64,000 nucleotides of DNA from Streptomyces alboflavus (GTDB lineage Bacteria > Actinomycetota > Actinomycetes > Streptomycetales > Streptomycetaceae). The stretch covers positions 1-64,000 of the forward strand of contig NZ_JNXT01000038.1 in assembly GCF_000716675.1 (NCBI RefSeq). The letters are read 5' to 3'. Shown one piece after another: positions 1 to 9,673 of this stretch. The position numbers and the translations under genes were made by a program. The notes below the pieces were generated by a model. That model worked only from the letters and a program-made list of their open reading frames with translations, did not search any database and was not told where the DNA came from. Each line of letters opens with the position of its first letter. Position 1 is the first letter of the stretch.

Positions 1-3000
1 GGACGAGAACAGCACGAACGCGTCCAGGCCGTCGCCGTCGATCAGTTCGTCCAAGAGCGTGGCACCGGCCGTCTTCGCGCCGAAGACCTCCGCGATGTCC
101 GTCGCGGTCATGCCGTCCAGGGGCTGCGTCTGGCCGACGCCCGCCGCGTGGAACACGGAGCGCAGCGTGCGGCCCTCGGCGGCCAGGCCGTCCAGGAGCG
201 TGGCGACCGCGTCGCGGTCGGCGATGTCGCAGGCGGCGACGGTGACGTCAGCGCCCAACTCCTCCAGCTCGGCGCGGAGTTCGACGGCGCCGGGCGCGTC
301 CGGGCCACGACGGCTGGTGAGCACCAGGTGCTCGACGCCTTCCCGGGCCAGCCAGCGCGCGACGTGCCCGCCGACCGCACCCGTACCGCCGGTGACCAGC
401 GCCGTGCCGCGCGGCGACCACTTCTCCGCCGCGTCGGCCGTCCCGGCCCGCACCAGACGGCGTACGAGGACACCGGAGCCGCGTACCGCGAGCTGGTCCT
501 CGTGCTCCCCGGCGAGGGCCGCCGTGAAGCGCGCGCCCGCGCGGGTGCCGTACGCCGACGGGACGTCGATCAGGCCGCCCCAGCGGTCCGGGTACTCCAG
601 GGCCACGACCCGGCCCAGACCCCACAGCTGCGCCTGCGCCGGGTTCTCCACCTGGTCGCTGCGGCCGGTCGACACCGCGCCCCGGGTGACCGTCCACAGC
701 CGCGCGCCGACACCCGCGTCGCCGAGGGCCTGCACGAGCGCCACGGTCCCGGCCAGACCGACCGGCACACCGGAGTGCTCGGCGTGCGCGGTCTCGTCGA
801 GGCCGAGCAGTGAGACCACGCCGGATAGCTCACCGGCGGCGGCATCCGCGAGCCGAACGGTCAGCGCTTCGCGCGTCAACTCGTCGCGCGTAAGGCAGAG
901 TTGGACGACCTCCGCACCGGCGCGCTCCAGGGCCTCGGCGGTGCCCGCGGCCCACGGCTGCTCCGCCGCGTGCTCCGGCAGGACGACCAGCCAGCGGCCG
1001 GAGAGCCCGGACGTCGGCAGGGCGGTGCCGGTCAGCGGCTTCCAGGTGACCCGGTAGCGCCAGCCGTCGACGGTCGAGCGCTCACGGCGCTGCCGCCGCC
1101 AGGACGAGAGGACGGGAAGGACCTCGCCGAGCCCGGCGGCGGAGCCGTCCGCCACCTCCAGCTCGGCGGCCAGCCGCTCCAGGTCCTCGCGCTCCACCGC
1201 GTCCCAGAACCGGGACTCCACCTCGTCCACGGCCGGCGCCGCCGCGTCCTCGGGGACGGCGAAGTCGGGCCAGTAGTGCTGGCGCTGGAAGGCGTACGTC
1301 GGCAGGTCCGCGATCACGCGGGCGCCGGGGACGAGGGCCTGCCAGTCGAGTTCGGCACCGTGGACGTGAGCTTCTGCGAGGGAGGCCGCCAGGCGGTCGG
1401 CGCCGCCCTCGTCGCGGCGGAGAGAGCCGAGAGTCACGGCCTGGCTGTCGGTCGCGTCGATCGTCGCCTGCACCGGGACGGTGAGGACCGGGTGCGGGCT
1501 CATCTCGACGAACAGGGTGTGCCCCTCGGCAAGGAGGCCGCGGGTGGCGTGCTCGAAGAGGACTGTCTGGCGCAGGTTGCGGTACCAATACCCGGCGTCC
1601 ATAGGGGTGTTGGAGTCCAGCCACTCCCCCGTCAGCGTCGAGAACAACGGAACCTCAGCAGCCTTCGGGGTCACCCCGGCCAGCGCCTTGGCGATCCGCT
1701 CCTCGATCTGCTCCACGTACGCGGAGTGCGAGGCGTAGTCCACAGGGATCGTGCGGGCGCGAACGTCCTGAGCCACGCACTGCGCGACCAGTTCCTCCAG
1801 CGCGTCGGGCTCGCCCGAAACGACCACCTGGGCGGGGCCGTTGACGGCCGCGACCGAGACGCGGTCGTCCCAGGCGGTGATCAGCTCACGCACCTCGGCC
1901 TCGGGCAGCGGCACGGACACCATCCCGCCCTTGCCCGACAGCTCCCGGATCGCCTGGCTGCGCAGGGCCACGACGCGGGCGGCGTCACGCAGGCCGAGGG
2001 CACCCGCGACGCAAGCAGCCGCGATCTCACCCTGACTGTGACCCACCACAGCAGCAGGCTCCACACCAGCCGCACGCCACACCTCGGCCAGCGACACCAT
2101 CACCGCGAACAACACCGGCTGCACCACATCGACCTGATCGAAGTGGTCCCCGCTCAACTCCTCAAAAAGCTCCCACTCCACGAACTCCGCCAGCGCGTCA
2201 CCGCACTCCCGCATCCGCTCCGCGAACACCGGACTGGAGTCGAGCAGTTCACGAGCCATCCCGGCCCACTGCGACCCCTGCCCCGGGAACACGAACACCG
2301 CGCGCCCGGCGCTCTCGGCACGCCCCGTGACGACACCGGCGGCCGTGAGGTCGCCTTCGGCGAGGCGCTCGAGGCCCGTGAGGACGTCCTGCCGGTCGCG
2401 TCCGACGACGGCGCCCCGGTGCTCGAACCGGGACCGTGCCGTCGCCAGCGACCAGACGACGTCGTCCAGGCGCAGGCCGGTGTCCGTCAGGAGCCGGTCC
2501 CGCAGCCGGGCGGCCTGCGCGCGCAGCGCCTCGGGGGTCTTCGCCGACAGGGCCAGGGGTACGGCGGCGAGGAGCGGCTGGGTGTCGCCGGACGGCTCGT
2601 CCGGGCGGACCGGCTCGTCGGCCGTCGGGGCCTGTTCCACGATGACGTGCGCGTTCGTGCCGCTGACGCCGAACGACGACACGCCCGCGCGGCGCGGCGC
2701 GCCGCCGTCCCGCTCGGCCCACTCGCGGGACTCGGTGAGGAGTTCGACGGCGCCCGCCGACCAGTCCACCTCGGGGGTCGGCTCGTCGACGTGCAGGGTC
2801 TGCGGCAGGACGCCCGCGCGCATCGCCATGACCATCTTGATGACACCGGCGACACCGGCGGCGGCCTGCGTGTGCCCGATGTTCGACTTCAGCGAGCCGA
2901 GCCACAGGGGCCGGTCGGCGGGGCGCTCCTTGCCGTAGGTGGCGATGAGGGCCTGCGCCTCGATGGGGTCGCCGAGCGTGGTGCCGGTGCCGTGGGCCTC

Positions 3001-3935
3001 GACGGCGTCCACGTCCGTGGTCGTGAGGCCCGCGTTGGCGAGGGCGGCGCGGATGACGCGCTGCTGGGCGGGGCCGTTGGGGGCGGTCAGGCCGTTGGAC
3101 GCGCCGTCCTGGTTGACGGCGGAGCCGCGGACGACCGCGAGCACGCGGTGGCCCTTGCGGCGGGCGTCGGACAGGCGCTCCAGGAGGAGGACGCCGACGC
3201 CCTCGCCCCAGCCGGTGCCGTCGGCGGCGGCCGCGAAGGACTTGCAGCGGCCGTCGGCGGCGAGGCCGCGCTGACGGCTGAACTCGATGAACGTGCCGGG
3301 GGTCGACATGACGGCGACGCCGCCCGCGAGGGCCATGTCGCACTCGCCCTGCCGCAGCGCCTGCGCGGCGAGGTGCAGGGCCACGAGCGACGACGAGCAG
3401 GCCGTGTCGACGGTGACGGCGGGGCCTTCGAGGCCGAAGGAGTACGAGATGCGGCCGGAGGCGACGCTCGCGGCGCTGCCGTTGCCGACATACCCCTCCA
3501 GGTCGTCGAGGCCGCCGGGGGCGCTCAGGAGGTGCGTGGCGTAGTCGTTGTACATGACGCCGACGAAGACGCCGGTGGAGCTGCCGCGCGCGGCGGCCGG
3601 GTCGATGCCCGCGCGCTCGAACGCCTCCCAGGTGGTCTCCAGGAGGAGCCGCTGCTGCGGGTCGATGGACAGGCCCTCGCGCGGGGAGATGCCGAAGAAG
3701 GCCGGGTCGAAGTCGGCGGCGTCGTAGAGGAAGCCGCCTTCGCGCGTGTAGAAGGAGCCCGCGCGGTCCGGGTCGGGGTCGTAGAGCGCGTCGACGTCCC
3801 AGCCGCGGTCGCCGGGCAGGTCGCCGATGGCGTCGACGCCGTCAGCGGTGAGGCGCCACAGGTCTTCGGGGGTGGCGACGCCGCCGGGGTAGCGGCAGCT
3901 CATCGACACGATCACGATCGGGTCGTCGTCGGCCG
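1..3935 (-). other. PKS module 13: KS-AT(methylmalonyl)-KR(A-type), truncated at window edge
   Basis: KS about 3935-2630 with DTACSSS (Cys codon at 3397-3399). AT about 2310-1420 with GHSQG (Ser codon 2035-2037) and YASH near 1715-1740, the methylmalonyl signature. No DH lies between AT and KR. The KR cofactor motif GGTGAVGG is near 385-415. The loop near 110-145 reads [13 protein letters not shown], with no LDD, so the KR is A-type; its Trp and Tyr positions and the ACP are beyond base 1. Predicted action: adds a methyl-branched unit and reduces the beta-ketone to an L-hydroxyl. Confidence 0.85.
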
Positions 3936-6900
3936 GGGCCGAGGCCTTCACCGGCCGTGCCGCGCCCCGCGTGAGGGCCGTGGTGTCGGTGCCGAGGACC
4001 TCTTCGAGGATGTGGCGGGCCAGGACGGTGGCGGCCGGGTAGTCGAAGGCGAGGGTGGCGGGCAGGCGCAGGCCGGTCGCGGCGGTGAGGCGGTTGCGCA
4101 GTTCGACGGCGGTGAGCGAGTCGAAGCCGACTTCGCGGAAGGCGCGGTCGGGCGCGATGGCGTCGGCCGACGGGTAGCCGAGGACGGCGGCTGCGTGGCC
4201 GCGTACGAGCGTGAGGACTTCCTGCTCGCGGTCCGTCTCCGGGAGCGCGGCCAGGCGCTGGGCGAGGGCGGAGCCCTCCTGCCGGTCCGCGGCCGCGGCG
4301 GTGCGTCGCTGGGGTGCGCGGACCAGGGTGCGCAGGAGCGGCGGGACGCCGCTTCCGGCGGCGGCCTGGGCGCGCAGGCCCGCGAGGTCGAGGCGGACCG
4401 GGACGGTCAGGGGGTGGTTCGCCGTGTGTGCGGCGTCGAAGAGGTCCAGGCCCTCCTCGGAGGTGAGGGGGGCCGCTCCGGCGCGGGTCCTGCGGTCGAG
4501 TTCGCCCGCGCCGAGGTGGGCGGTCATCTCGCTGGCCTCGGCCCACAGGCCCCAGGCGAGGGAGGTCGCCGGGAGGCCCTGGGCACGGCGGCGCCGGGCG
4601 AGCGCGTCGAGGTAGGCGTTGGCGGCCGCGTAGTTCGCCTGGCCGGGGGTGCCGAAGACACCGGCGGCGGAGGAGAACAGGACGAACGCCGAGAGGTCCA
4701 GGCCGGCCGTCAGCTCGTGCAGGTTCAGGGCCGCGTCGGCCTTGGGGCGCAGGACGGTGTCCAGGCGCTCGGGCGTCAGGGCGGTGACGACGCCGTCGTC
4801 GAGGGCTCCGGCGACGTGCACGACGGCGGACAGGTCGGCGCCGACCTCGTCCAGGAGGGCGGCGAGTGCGGTGCGGTCGGCCGTGTCGCAGGCGGCGAGG
4901 CGCACGCGGGCGCCCGACTCCTCCAGGTCCGCGCGGAGTTCGGCGGCGCCGGGGGCGGCGTCGCCGCGCCGGGAGACGAGGAGCAGGTCGCGGACGCCGT
5001 GGCGGGCGGCGAGGTGGCGGGCCACGAGGCCGCCCAGGGTGCCGGTGCCGCCGGTGACGAGGACGGTGCCCTCGCCCCAGGTGCCGGTGGGCGCGGAGTC
5101 GGCCTCGGCAGTGAGCGCGGAGTCGGTCCCGGTCTCCGTGAGGGGTACGCGGGTCAGGCGCGGCGCGCGAGGGGTGCCGTCGCGGAGCGCCACCTCGGGC
5201 TCGTCCGTCGCGAGGGCGGCGGCGACCAGCCCCTCGCCCGCACCGCCGGCGGCCTCCTCGTCCAGGTCCAGGAGGACGAAGCGGCCAGGGTGCTCGGACT
5301 GCGCCGAACGCAGCAGGCCCCACACGGCGGCGGCCACGGGGTCCGGGTCGGCGACGGCGACCGCGCCACGCGTCACCACGACGAGCCGGGACTCCTCGAA
5401 CCGCTCCTCCCCGAGCCAGCCCTGCACGACCTCAAGGGCGCTCTCCAACTGGGGCCGCAGAGCGCCCAGTTCGGTCGCGCGGCCACCCTCGGCGGCCGTC
5501 AGGAGGGGCAGGAACAGCGTCGCGGGCGGCTCGGCGCCGTCGTCGAGCGCGGCGGTCAGGGCCTCCAGGTCCGCGTGGGTGTGGCGTACGAAGGGCAGGG
5601 CGCCGTCGGCGTCCGGGGTGCCGTCGCCGAGGACCGCCGCCGAGGCGAGCTGTGTGGCCGTGTCCGCCGGGGTGTCGAGGGTCGTCCACTCCACCTGGAA
5701 CAGCGCGTCGCGCCGCACCGAACCGGTCAGGTGCTCCTCGGACAGGGCGCGCAGCGCGAGCGACGCGACGGAGACGACCGGCTGCCCGGTGGCGTCGGCG
5801 GCGAGCAGCGTGACAGTGTCCGCTCCGGCGGCGGCGACGCGCACGCGGAGCGTGGTGGCGCCGGTGGCGTGCAGGGTGACGCCGGACCAGACGAACGGCA
5901 GGTGCGCGCGGTCGGTGCGGGTGATGAAGTCACCGAGCCCGATGGCGTGCAGGGCGGCGTCGAAGAGCGCCGGGTGCAGCCCGAAGGACTCCGTGTCGGC
6001 GTGCGCCTCCTGCGGCAGGTCGATCTCCGCGTACACGTCGTCGCCCTGCCGCCAGGCGGCGCGCAGGCCCTGGAAGAGGGGGCCGTAGCCGTGCCCGTTG
6101 GCCGTGAGGCGCTCGTACAGGTCGGACACGTCGACGCGCTCGGCCCCGGCGGGCGGCCACGCGGACAGGTCGGCGGCCTCGGTGGCGGCGTCCGCGGGGG
6201 CGGTCGGCAGCAGGCTGCCGGTGAAGTGGCGCGTCCAGGGGGTGTCGTCGGTGTCGTCCTGGGGGCGCGCGAACAGGCTCAGCTCGCGCCGACCGGTGCC
6301 GTCCGGGCCGCCCACGGAGATCTGCAGCTGGATGCCGCCCTGCTCCGGGACGACGAGGGGCGCTTCCAGGGTCAGCTCTTCGAGGTGGCCACAGCCGACC
6401 TCGTCGCCCGCGCGCAGGGCGAGTTCGACGTAGGCCGTGCCGGGCAGCAGGATCCTCCCGTCGACCGCGTGGTCCGCGAGCCACGGGTGCGTCTGCGTCG
6501 CAAGGCGCCCGGTGAACAGGTACCCGTCCGCGTCCGCGAGCGCCACGGCGGCCCCGAGCAGCGGGTGCCCGGCGGCACGCAGCCCCGCGAACACCACGTC
6601 ACCGGCTCCGGCGGGCGCGGCCTTCGGCCAGTAGCGCTCGCGCTGGAAGGGGTAGGTGGGGAGGTCGACGGTGGTGCGGGCGCCGGGGAAGAGGGCGTTC
6701 CAGTCGAGTTCGGCGCCGTGGGCGTGGGCTTCTGCGAGGGAGGCCGCGAGGCGGTCGGCGCCGCCCTCGTCACGGCGCAGGGAGCCGAGGGTGACGGCCT
6801 GGCTGTCGGTCGCGTCAATCGTCGCCTGGACGGGGACGGTGAGGACCGGGTGGGGGCTCATCTCCAGGAACAGGCCGTGGCCTTCGGCGAGGAGGCCGCG

Positions 6901-9390
6901 GGTGGCGTGCTCGAAGAGGACCGTCTGGCGGAGGTTGCGGTACCAATACCCCGCGTCCATCGGGGTGTTGGCGTCCAGCCACTCCCCCGTCAGCGTCGAG
7001 AACAGCGGAACCTCAGCGACCTGCGGGTCCACCCCGGACAGCGCCTCGGCTATCTGCTGCTCGATCTGCTCCACGTAGGAGGAGTGCGAGGCGTAGTCCA
7101 CCGGAATTGCGCGCGCCCGGACGTCCTGGGAGACACACTGGGCAACCAGTTCCTCCAGCGCGTCCGGCTCGCCGGAGACCACGACCTGGGCGGGCCCGTT
7201 GACGGCGGCCAGCTCGATGCGGCCGTCCCAGGCCTCGATCAGCTCACGTACTTCCTGCTCCGGCAGCGGTACGGACACCATGCCGCCCTTGCCGGACAAC
7301 TCACGGATGGCGAGGCTCCGCAGCGCCACCACACGGGCGGCATCCCGCAGCGACAGCGCGCCCGCGACGCACGCGGCGGCGATCTCGCCCTGGCTGTGAC
7401 CCACCACGGCCGCAGGCTGAACACCGGCCGCCTGCCAGGTCGCCGCCAGCGACACCATCACGGCGAACAACACCGGCTGGACCACATCCACCCGGTCGAA
7501 CCGCTCCCCGCCCAGCGCCTCCAGCAGGTCCCAGTCCACGAACTCCGACAGCGCGTCCGCGCACTCCCGCATCCGCTCCGCGAACACCGGGCTGGACTCG
7601 ATCAGTTCACGAGCCATACCGGCCCACTGCGACCCCTGCCCCGGAAACACGAACACCGGACGCACCGCACCACCCAGCACCCGCCCGCTGACGACGTGCC
7701 GCGCCTCCGGGCCGTCCTGAGCCAGCGTCTCGAGCCCGGCGAGGAGCTCGTCCCGGTCCCGCCCGAGGACGACGCCCCGCTGGTCGAACCGCGACCGGGT
7801 GGTCGCCAGCGACCAGGCCACATCACCCAGTTCAAGACCGTCGGACGCAAGCAGCAGCTCGCGGATCCGTTCGGCCTGGGCCCGTACCGCGTCCTCGGTC
7901 TTGCCCGAGAGGGCCAGCGGCACGACACCCGCGAGCACGGCCGAAGTGGTCGGCGTGACGTCGGCCTCGGCTTCGGCGGGATCCGTCTCGTCGCCCGGCG
8001 CCTGCTCCACGATGACGTGTGCGTTCGTACCGCTCACGCCGAAGGACGAGATGCCCGCGCGGCGCGGTGCGCCGCCGTCCCGCTCGGCCCATGCGCGGGC
8101 CTCGGTCAGGACGGCGACAGCGCCGGCGGACCAGTTCACCTGGGACGTGGGCTCGTCGACGTGCAGGGTCTGGGGCAGGACACCCGCGCGCATCGCCATG
8201 ACCATCTTGATGATGCCCGCGACGCCGGCGGCGGCCTGGGTGTGGCCGATGTTGGACTTGATGGAGCCCAGCCACAGGGGTTCGCCGGTCTCCGGGCGTT
8301 CCTGGCCGTAGGTGGCGATGAGGGCTTGGGCCTCGATGGGGTCGCCCAGCGTCGTGCCCGTGCCGTGGGCCTCGACGGCGTCGATGTCCGCCGCGGTGAG
8401 GCGGGCGTTGGCGAGGGCCTGCATGATGACGCGCTGCTGGGACGGGCCGTTGGGGGCGGTCAGGCCGTTGCTGGCGCCGTCCTGGTTGACGGCGGAGCCG
8501 CGGACGACGGCGAGGACCTGGCGGCCCGCGCGGCGGGCGTCGGAGAGACGCTCGACGAGGAGCATGCCGACGCCCTCGCCCCAGCCGGTGCCGTCCGCCG
8601 CGTCGGCGAACGCCTTGCAGCGGCCGTCGGCGGCGAGGCCCTGCTGGCGGCTGAACTCGGTGAAGACGCCGGGGGTCGAGATGACGGTGACGCCCGCGAC
8701 GAGGGCCATGCCGCACTCGCCCTGGCGCAGTGCCTGCACGGCGAGGTGCAGGGCCACGAGGGAGGAGGAGCAGGCCGTGTCGACGGTGAGGGCGGGGCCT
8801 TCGAGGCCGAGGGTGTAGGCGATGCGGCCGGACTCCACGGCGGCGGCGTTGCCGGTGCTGACATAGCCCTCGACGTCCTCCTCGGCTTCGAAGAGGAGCG
8901 GGGCGTAGTCCTGTCCATTGGTGCCGACGAATACGCCGGTGCGGCTGCCGCGTACCGTCGCCGGGTCGATCCCCGCGCGTTCCAGGGCCTCCCACGCGGT
9001 TTCCAGGAGGAGCCGCTGCTGCGGGTCCATGGCGAGGGCCTCGCGCGGCGAGATGCCGAAGAAAGCGGCGTCGAATTCGGCGACGCCGGTCAGGAAACCG
9101 CCGTGTGCCGTGGAAGTCGTTCCCTGCTTTCCGGCGGCGTCCGGGTCGTAGAGGGATTCGAGGTCCCAGTTACGGTCCGTGGGGAGGCCTGAAATGGCGT
9201 CCCGGCCTTCGGAAAGGAGTCGCCACAGATCTTCGGGGCCGCCCACGCCGCCGGGGAAGCGGCAGCTCATCGCTGTGATCGCGATGGGCTCCTGAGCAGC
9301 GGCCTCGATGTCCTTCAGACGTTGCTGCGTCTGATGCAGGTCCGCCGAAACCCACTTGAGATAGTCGCGCAGCGTCTCTTCATTCGCCAT
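1..9390 (-). CDS. Type I modular PKS, gene 5 (modules 12-13, 3' end outside window)
   Basis: Elongation subunit with the order docking peptide-KS-AT-DH-KR-ACP-KS-AT-KR, running off the left edge inside the second KR after 3130 codons with no stop and no frame break. ATG at 9390 is preceded by AGGTGA (9397-9402) with 6 bases spacing. The N-terminus [18 protein letters not shown] is a coiled-coil docking peptide that should accept the chain from the gene 4 product, whose C-terminus ends in [10 protein letters not shown]. Both ATs have GHSQG and YASH, so both should load methylmalonyl-CoA. This is the only gene of the five that shows no assembly break. Spacing to gene 4 is 283 bases and contains a large hairpin. 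The missing 3' part should hold at least the end of KR13 and an ACP. Function as a PKS is certain; the substrate calls are motif-based. Confidence 0.95.
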   Translation of the reverse strand, partial: MANEETLRDYLKWVSADLHQTQQRLKDIEAAAQEPIAITAMSCRFPGGVGGPEDLWRLLSEGRDAISGLPTDRNWDLESLYDPDAAGKQGTTSTAHGGFLTGVAEFDAAFFGISPREALAMDPQQRLLLETAWEALERAGIDPATVRGSRTGVFVGTNGQDYAPLLFEAEEDVEGYVSTGNAAAVESGRIAYTLGLEGPALTVDTACSSSLVALHLAVQALRQGECGMALVAGVTVISTPGVFTEFSRQQGLAADGRCKAFADAADGTGWGEGVGMLLVERLSDARRAGRQVLAVVRGSAVNQDGASNGLTAPNGPSQQRVIMQALANARLTAADIDAVEAHGTGTTLGDPIEAQALIATYGQERPETGEPLWLGSIKSNIGHTQAAAGVAGIIKMVMAMRAGVLPQTLHVDEPTSQVNWSAGAVAVLTEARAWAERDGGAPRRAGISSFGVSGTNAHVIVEQAPGDETDPAEAEADVTPTTSAVLAGVVPLALSGKTEDAVRAQAERIRELLLASDGLELGDVAWSLATTRSRFDQRGVVLGRDRDELLAGLETLAQDGPEARHVVSGRVLGGAVRPVFVFPGQGSQWAGMARELIESSPVFAERMRECADALSEFVDWDLLEALGGERFDRVDVVQPVLFAVMVSLAATWQAAGVQPAAVVGHSQGEIAAACVAGALSLRDAARVVALRSLAIRELSGKGGMVSVPLPEQEVRELIEAWDGRIELAAVNGPAQVVVSGEPDALEELVAQCVSQDVRARAIPVDYASHSSYVEQIEQQIAEALSGVDPQVAEVPLFSTLTGEWLDANTPMDAGYWYRNLRQTVLFEHATRGLLAEGHGLFLEMSPHPVLTVPVQATIDATDSQAVTLGSLRRDEGGADRLAASLAEAHAHGAELDWNALFPGARTTVDLPTYPFQRERYWPKAAPAGAGDVVFAGLRAAGHPLLGAAVALADADGYLFTGRLATQTHPWLADHAVDGRILLPGTAYVELALRAGDEVGCGHLEELTLEAPLVVPEQGGIQLQISVGGPDGTGRRELSLFARPQDDTDDTPWTRHFTGSLLPTAPADAATEAADLSAWPPAGAERVDVSDLYERLTANGHGYGPLFQGLRAAWRQGDDVYAEIDLPQEAHADTESFGLHPALFDAALHAIGLGDFITRTDRAHLPFVWSGVTLHATGATTLRVRVAAAGADTVTLLAADATGQPVVSVASLALRALSEEHLTGSVRRDALFQVEWTTLDTPADTATQLASAAVLGDGTPDADGALPFVRHTHADLEALTAALDDGAEPPATLFLPLLTAAEGGRATELGALRPQLESALEVVQGWLGEERFEESRLVVVTRGAVAVADPDPVAAAVWGLLRSAQSEHPGRFVLLDLDEEAAGGAGEGLVAAALATDEPEVALRDGTPRAPRLTRVPLTETGTDSALTAEADSAPTGTWGEGTVLVTGGTGTLGGLVARHLAARHGVRDLLLVSRRGDAAPGAAELRADLEESGARVRLAACDTADRTALAALLDEVGADLSAVVHVAGALDDGVVTALTPERLDTVLRPKADAALNLHELTAGLDLSAFVLFSSAAGVFGTPGQANYAAANAYLDALARRRRAQGLPATSLAWGLWAEASEMTAHLGAGELDRRTRAGAAPLTSEEGLDLFDAAHTANHPLTVPVRLDLAGLRAQAAAGSGVPPLLRTLVRAPQRRTAAAADRQEGSALAQRLAALPETDREQEVLTLVRGHAAAVLGYPSADAIAPDRAFREVGFDSLTAVELRNRLTAATGLRLPATLAFDYPAATVLARHILEEVLGTDTTALTRGAARPVKASAPADDDPIVIVSMSCRYPGGVATPEDLWRLTADGVDAIGDLPGDRGWDVDALYDPDPDRAGSFYTREGGFLYDAADFDPAFFGISPREGLSIDPQQRLLLETTWEAFERAGIDPAAARGSSTGVFVGVMYNDYATHLLSAPGGLDDLEGYVGNGSAASVASGRISYSFGLEGPAVTVDTACSSSLVALHLAAQALRQGECDMALAGGVAVMSTPGTFIEFSRQRGLAADGRCKSFAAAADGTGWGEGVGVLLLERLSDARRKGHRVLAVVRGSAVNQDGASNGLTAPNGPAQQRVIRAALANAGLTTTDVDAVEAHGTGTTLGDPIEAQALIATYGKERPADRPLWLGSLKSNIGHTQAAAGVAGVIKMVMAMRAGVLPQTLHVDEPTPEVDWSAGAVELLTESREWAERDGGAPRRAGVSSFGVSGTNAHVIVEQAPTADEPVRPDEPSGDTQPLLAAVPLALSAKTPEALRAQAARLRDRLLTDTGLRLDDVVWSLATARSRFEHRGAVVGRDRQDVLTGLERLAEGDLTAAGVVTGRAESAGRAVFVFPGQGSQWAGMARELLDSSPVFAERMRECGDALAEFVEWELFEELSGDHFDQVDVVQPVLFAVMVSLAEVWRAAGVEPAAVVGHSQGEIAAACVAGALGLRDAARVVALRSQAIRELSGKGGMVSVPLPEAEVRELITAWDDRVSVAAVNGPAQVVVSGEPDALEELVAQCVAQDVRARTIPVDYASHSAYVEQIEERIAKALAGVTPKAAEVPLFSTLTGEWLDSNTPMDAGYWYRNLRQTVLFEHATRGLLAEGHTLFVEMSPHPVLTVPVQATIDATDSQAVTLGSLRRDEGGADRLAASLAEAHVHGAELDWQALVPGARVIADLPTYAFQRQHYWPDFAVPEDAAAPAVDEVESRFWDAVEREDLERLAAELEVADGSAAGLGEVLPVLSSWRRQRRERSTVDGWRYRVTWKPLTGTALPTSGLSGRWLVVLPEHAAEQPWAAGTAEALERAGAEVVQLCLTRDELTREALTVRLADAAAGELSGVVSLLGLDETAHAEHSGVPVGLAGTVALVQALGDAGVGARLWTVTRGAVSTGRSDQVENPAQAQLWGLGRVVALEYPDRWGGLIDVPSAYGTRAGARFTAALAGEHEDQLAVRGSGVLVRRLVRAGTADAAEKWSPRGTALVTGGTGAVGGHVARWLAREGVEHLVLTSRRGPDAPGAVELRAELEELGADVTVAACDIADRDAVATLLDGLAAEGRTLRSVFHAAGVGQTQPLDGMTATDIAEVFGAKTAGATLLDELIDGDGLDAFVLFSS
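4005..9294 (-). other. PKS module 12: KS-AT(methylmalonyl)-DH-KR-ACP
   Basis: KS about 9294-8005 (Cys codon 8770-8772). AT about 7660-6760 with GHSQG (Ser 7393-7395) and YASH near 7083-7100. DH about 6610-5720 carries HxxxGxxxxP in [17 protein letters not shown] near 6445-6490 and the partner Asp in LFDAALH near 5950-5980, so it should be active. KR about 5700-4470 with GGTGTLGG near 5040 and ALDDG near 4805 (B-type). ACP about 4260-4005, phosphopantetheine Ser codon 4117-4119 in GFDSL. No ER lies between DH and KR. Predicted result: a methyl-substituted trans double bond. Confidence 0.9.
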
Positions 9391-9396
9391 CAAATG

Positions 9397-9402
9397 TCAC
9401 CT
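9397..9402 (-). promoter_or_regulatory. Ribosome binding site of gene 5
   Basis: AGGTGA on the minus strand, 6 bases before ATG at 9390. It fixes this ATG as the start over the in-frame downstream candidates. Confidence 0.75.
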
Positions 9403-9469
9403 GTTCAGGACGTGTGCCGCACCCTCTGGCATACAACGGACCTGTCCGCAGCCGTTTTCTCGATGACGC

Positions 9470-9484
9470 TATGGGGGCCCCATA
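9470..9484. promoter_or_regulatory. 15-base perfect palindrome upstream of gene 5
   Basis: TATGGGG-G-CCCCATA, two 7-base arms around a central G. It sits 80 bases before the gene 5 start and immediately downstream (in transcription direction) of the CCCCTAC triplet. The symmetry is that of a dimeric repressor or activator site and could overlap a promoter; no cognate regulator is in the window. A small hairpin is the alternative reading. Confidence 0.4.
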
Positions 9485-9494
9485 CGACCAACAA

Positions 9495-9522
9495 CCCCTA
9501 CCCTCCCCCTACTCGCCCCTAC
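9495..9522. promoter_or_regulatory. Three phased CCCCTAC heptamers (copy A)
   Basis: CCCCTAC occurs at 9495-9501, 9506-9512 and 9516-9522, so the start-to-start distances are 11 and 10 bases, about one DNA turn. The same triplet with the same spacing recurs before gene 2 (48403-48430). Read on the minus strand it is GTAGGGG. Phased direct heptamers are the form of site bound by SARP-type activators, but here the repeats also form one arm of a hairpin, so protein-site and RNA-structure readings both stand. Confidence 0.5.
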
Positions 9523-9580
9523 GGGATTGCCTCGAAATGAGGCCGGGGGCGAGTGCATGAGCAAAGGGGGTGGGTAGGGG
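9495..9580 (-). terminator. Large nested hairpin between gene 4 and gene 5
   Basis: Three nested stems: 9495-9510 with 9565-9580 (15 of 16 pairs, one T-T mismatch at 9504/9571), 9511-9519 with 9546-9554 (9 of 9), and 9529-9533 with 9539-9543 (5 of 5, loop GAAAT). A 10-base bulge lies at 9555-9564. It begins about 94 bases after the gene 4 stop and ends about 105 bases before the gene 5 start. A GC-rich stem without a clear U tract is usual for Streptomyces terminators; an attenuating or mRNA-stabilising role is equally possible. Confidence 0.6.
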
Positions 9581-9673
9581 CTGTCGGTTCAATTAATTAC
9601 CTTGACGAGCGCTCCTTGTCCATCCTTCGACGAAGACGCGGTTTATCTCTGGGTGGTTGTCAGCGGGTGATTG

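Larger units (their letters stand above)
9391..9673. other. Intergenic spacer gene 4 / gene 5 (283 bases)
   Basis: The longest non-coding stretch in the window. It holds the nested hairpin, the CCCCTAC triplet, the palindrome and the gene 5 ribosome binding site. Bases 9590-9600 (TTCAATTAATTA) are unusually AT-rich for this locus. A TAGCGT-like -10 candidate lies near 9464-9470 on the minus strand but has no convincing -35 partner. No ORF here has PKS-like coding character. Confidence 0.6.

Noticed and set aside
901..9192. Very long plus-strand open frame (2763 codons) opposite gene 5, and similar ones near 18259-23976, 12731-17746, 41648-46096 and 58175-62932
   Set aside because: They are antisense to canonical PKS modules. 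High GC at the third codon position of the real strand removes stops from this frame; the translations have no recognisable domain and no matching ribosome binding sites.
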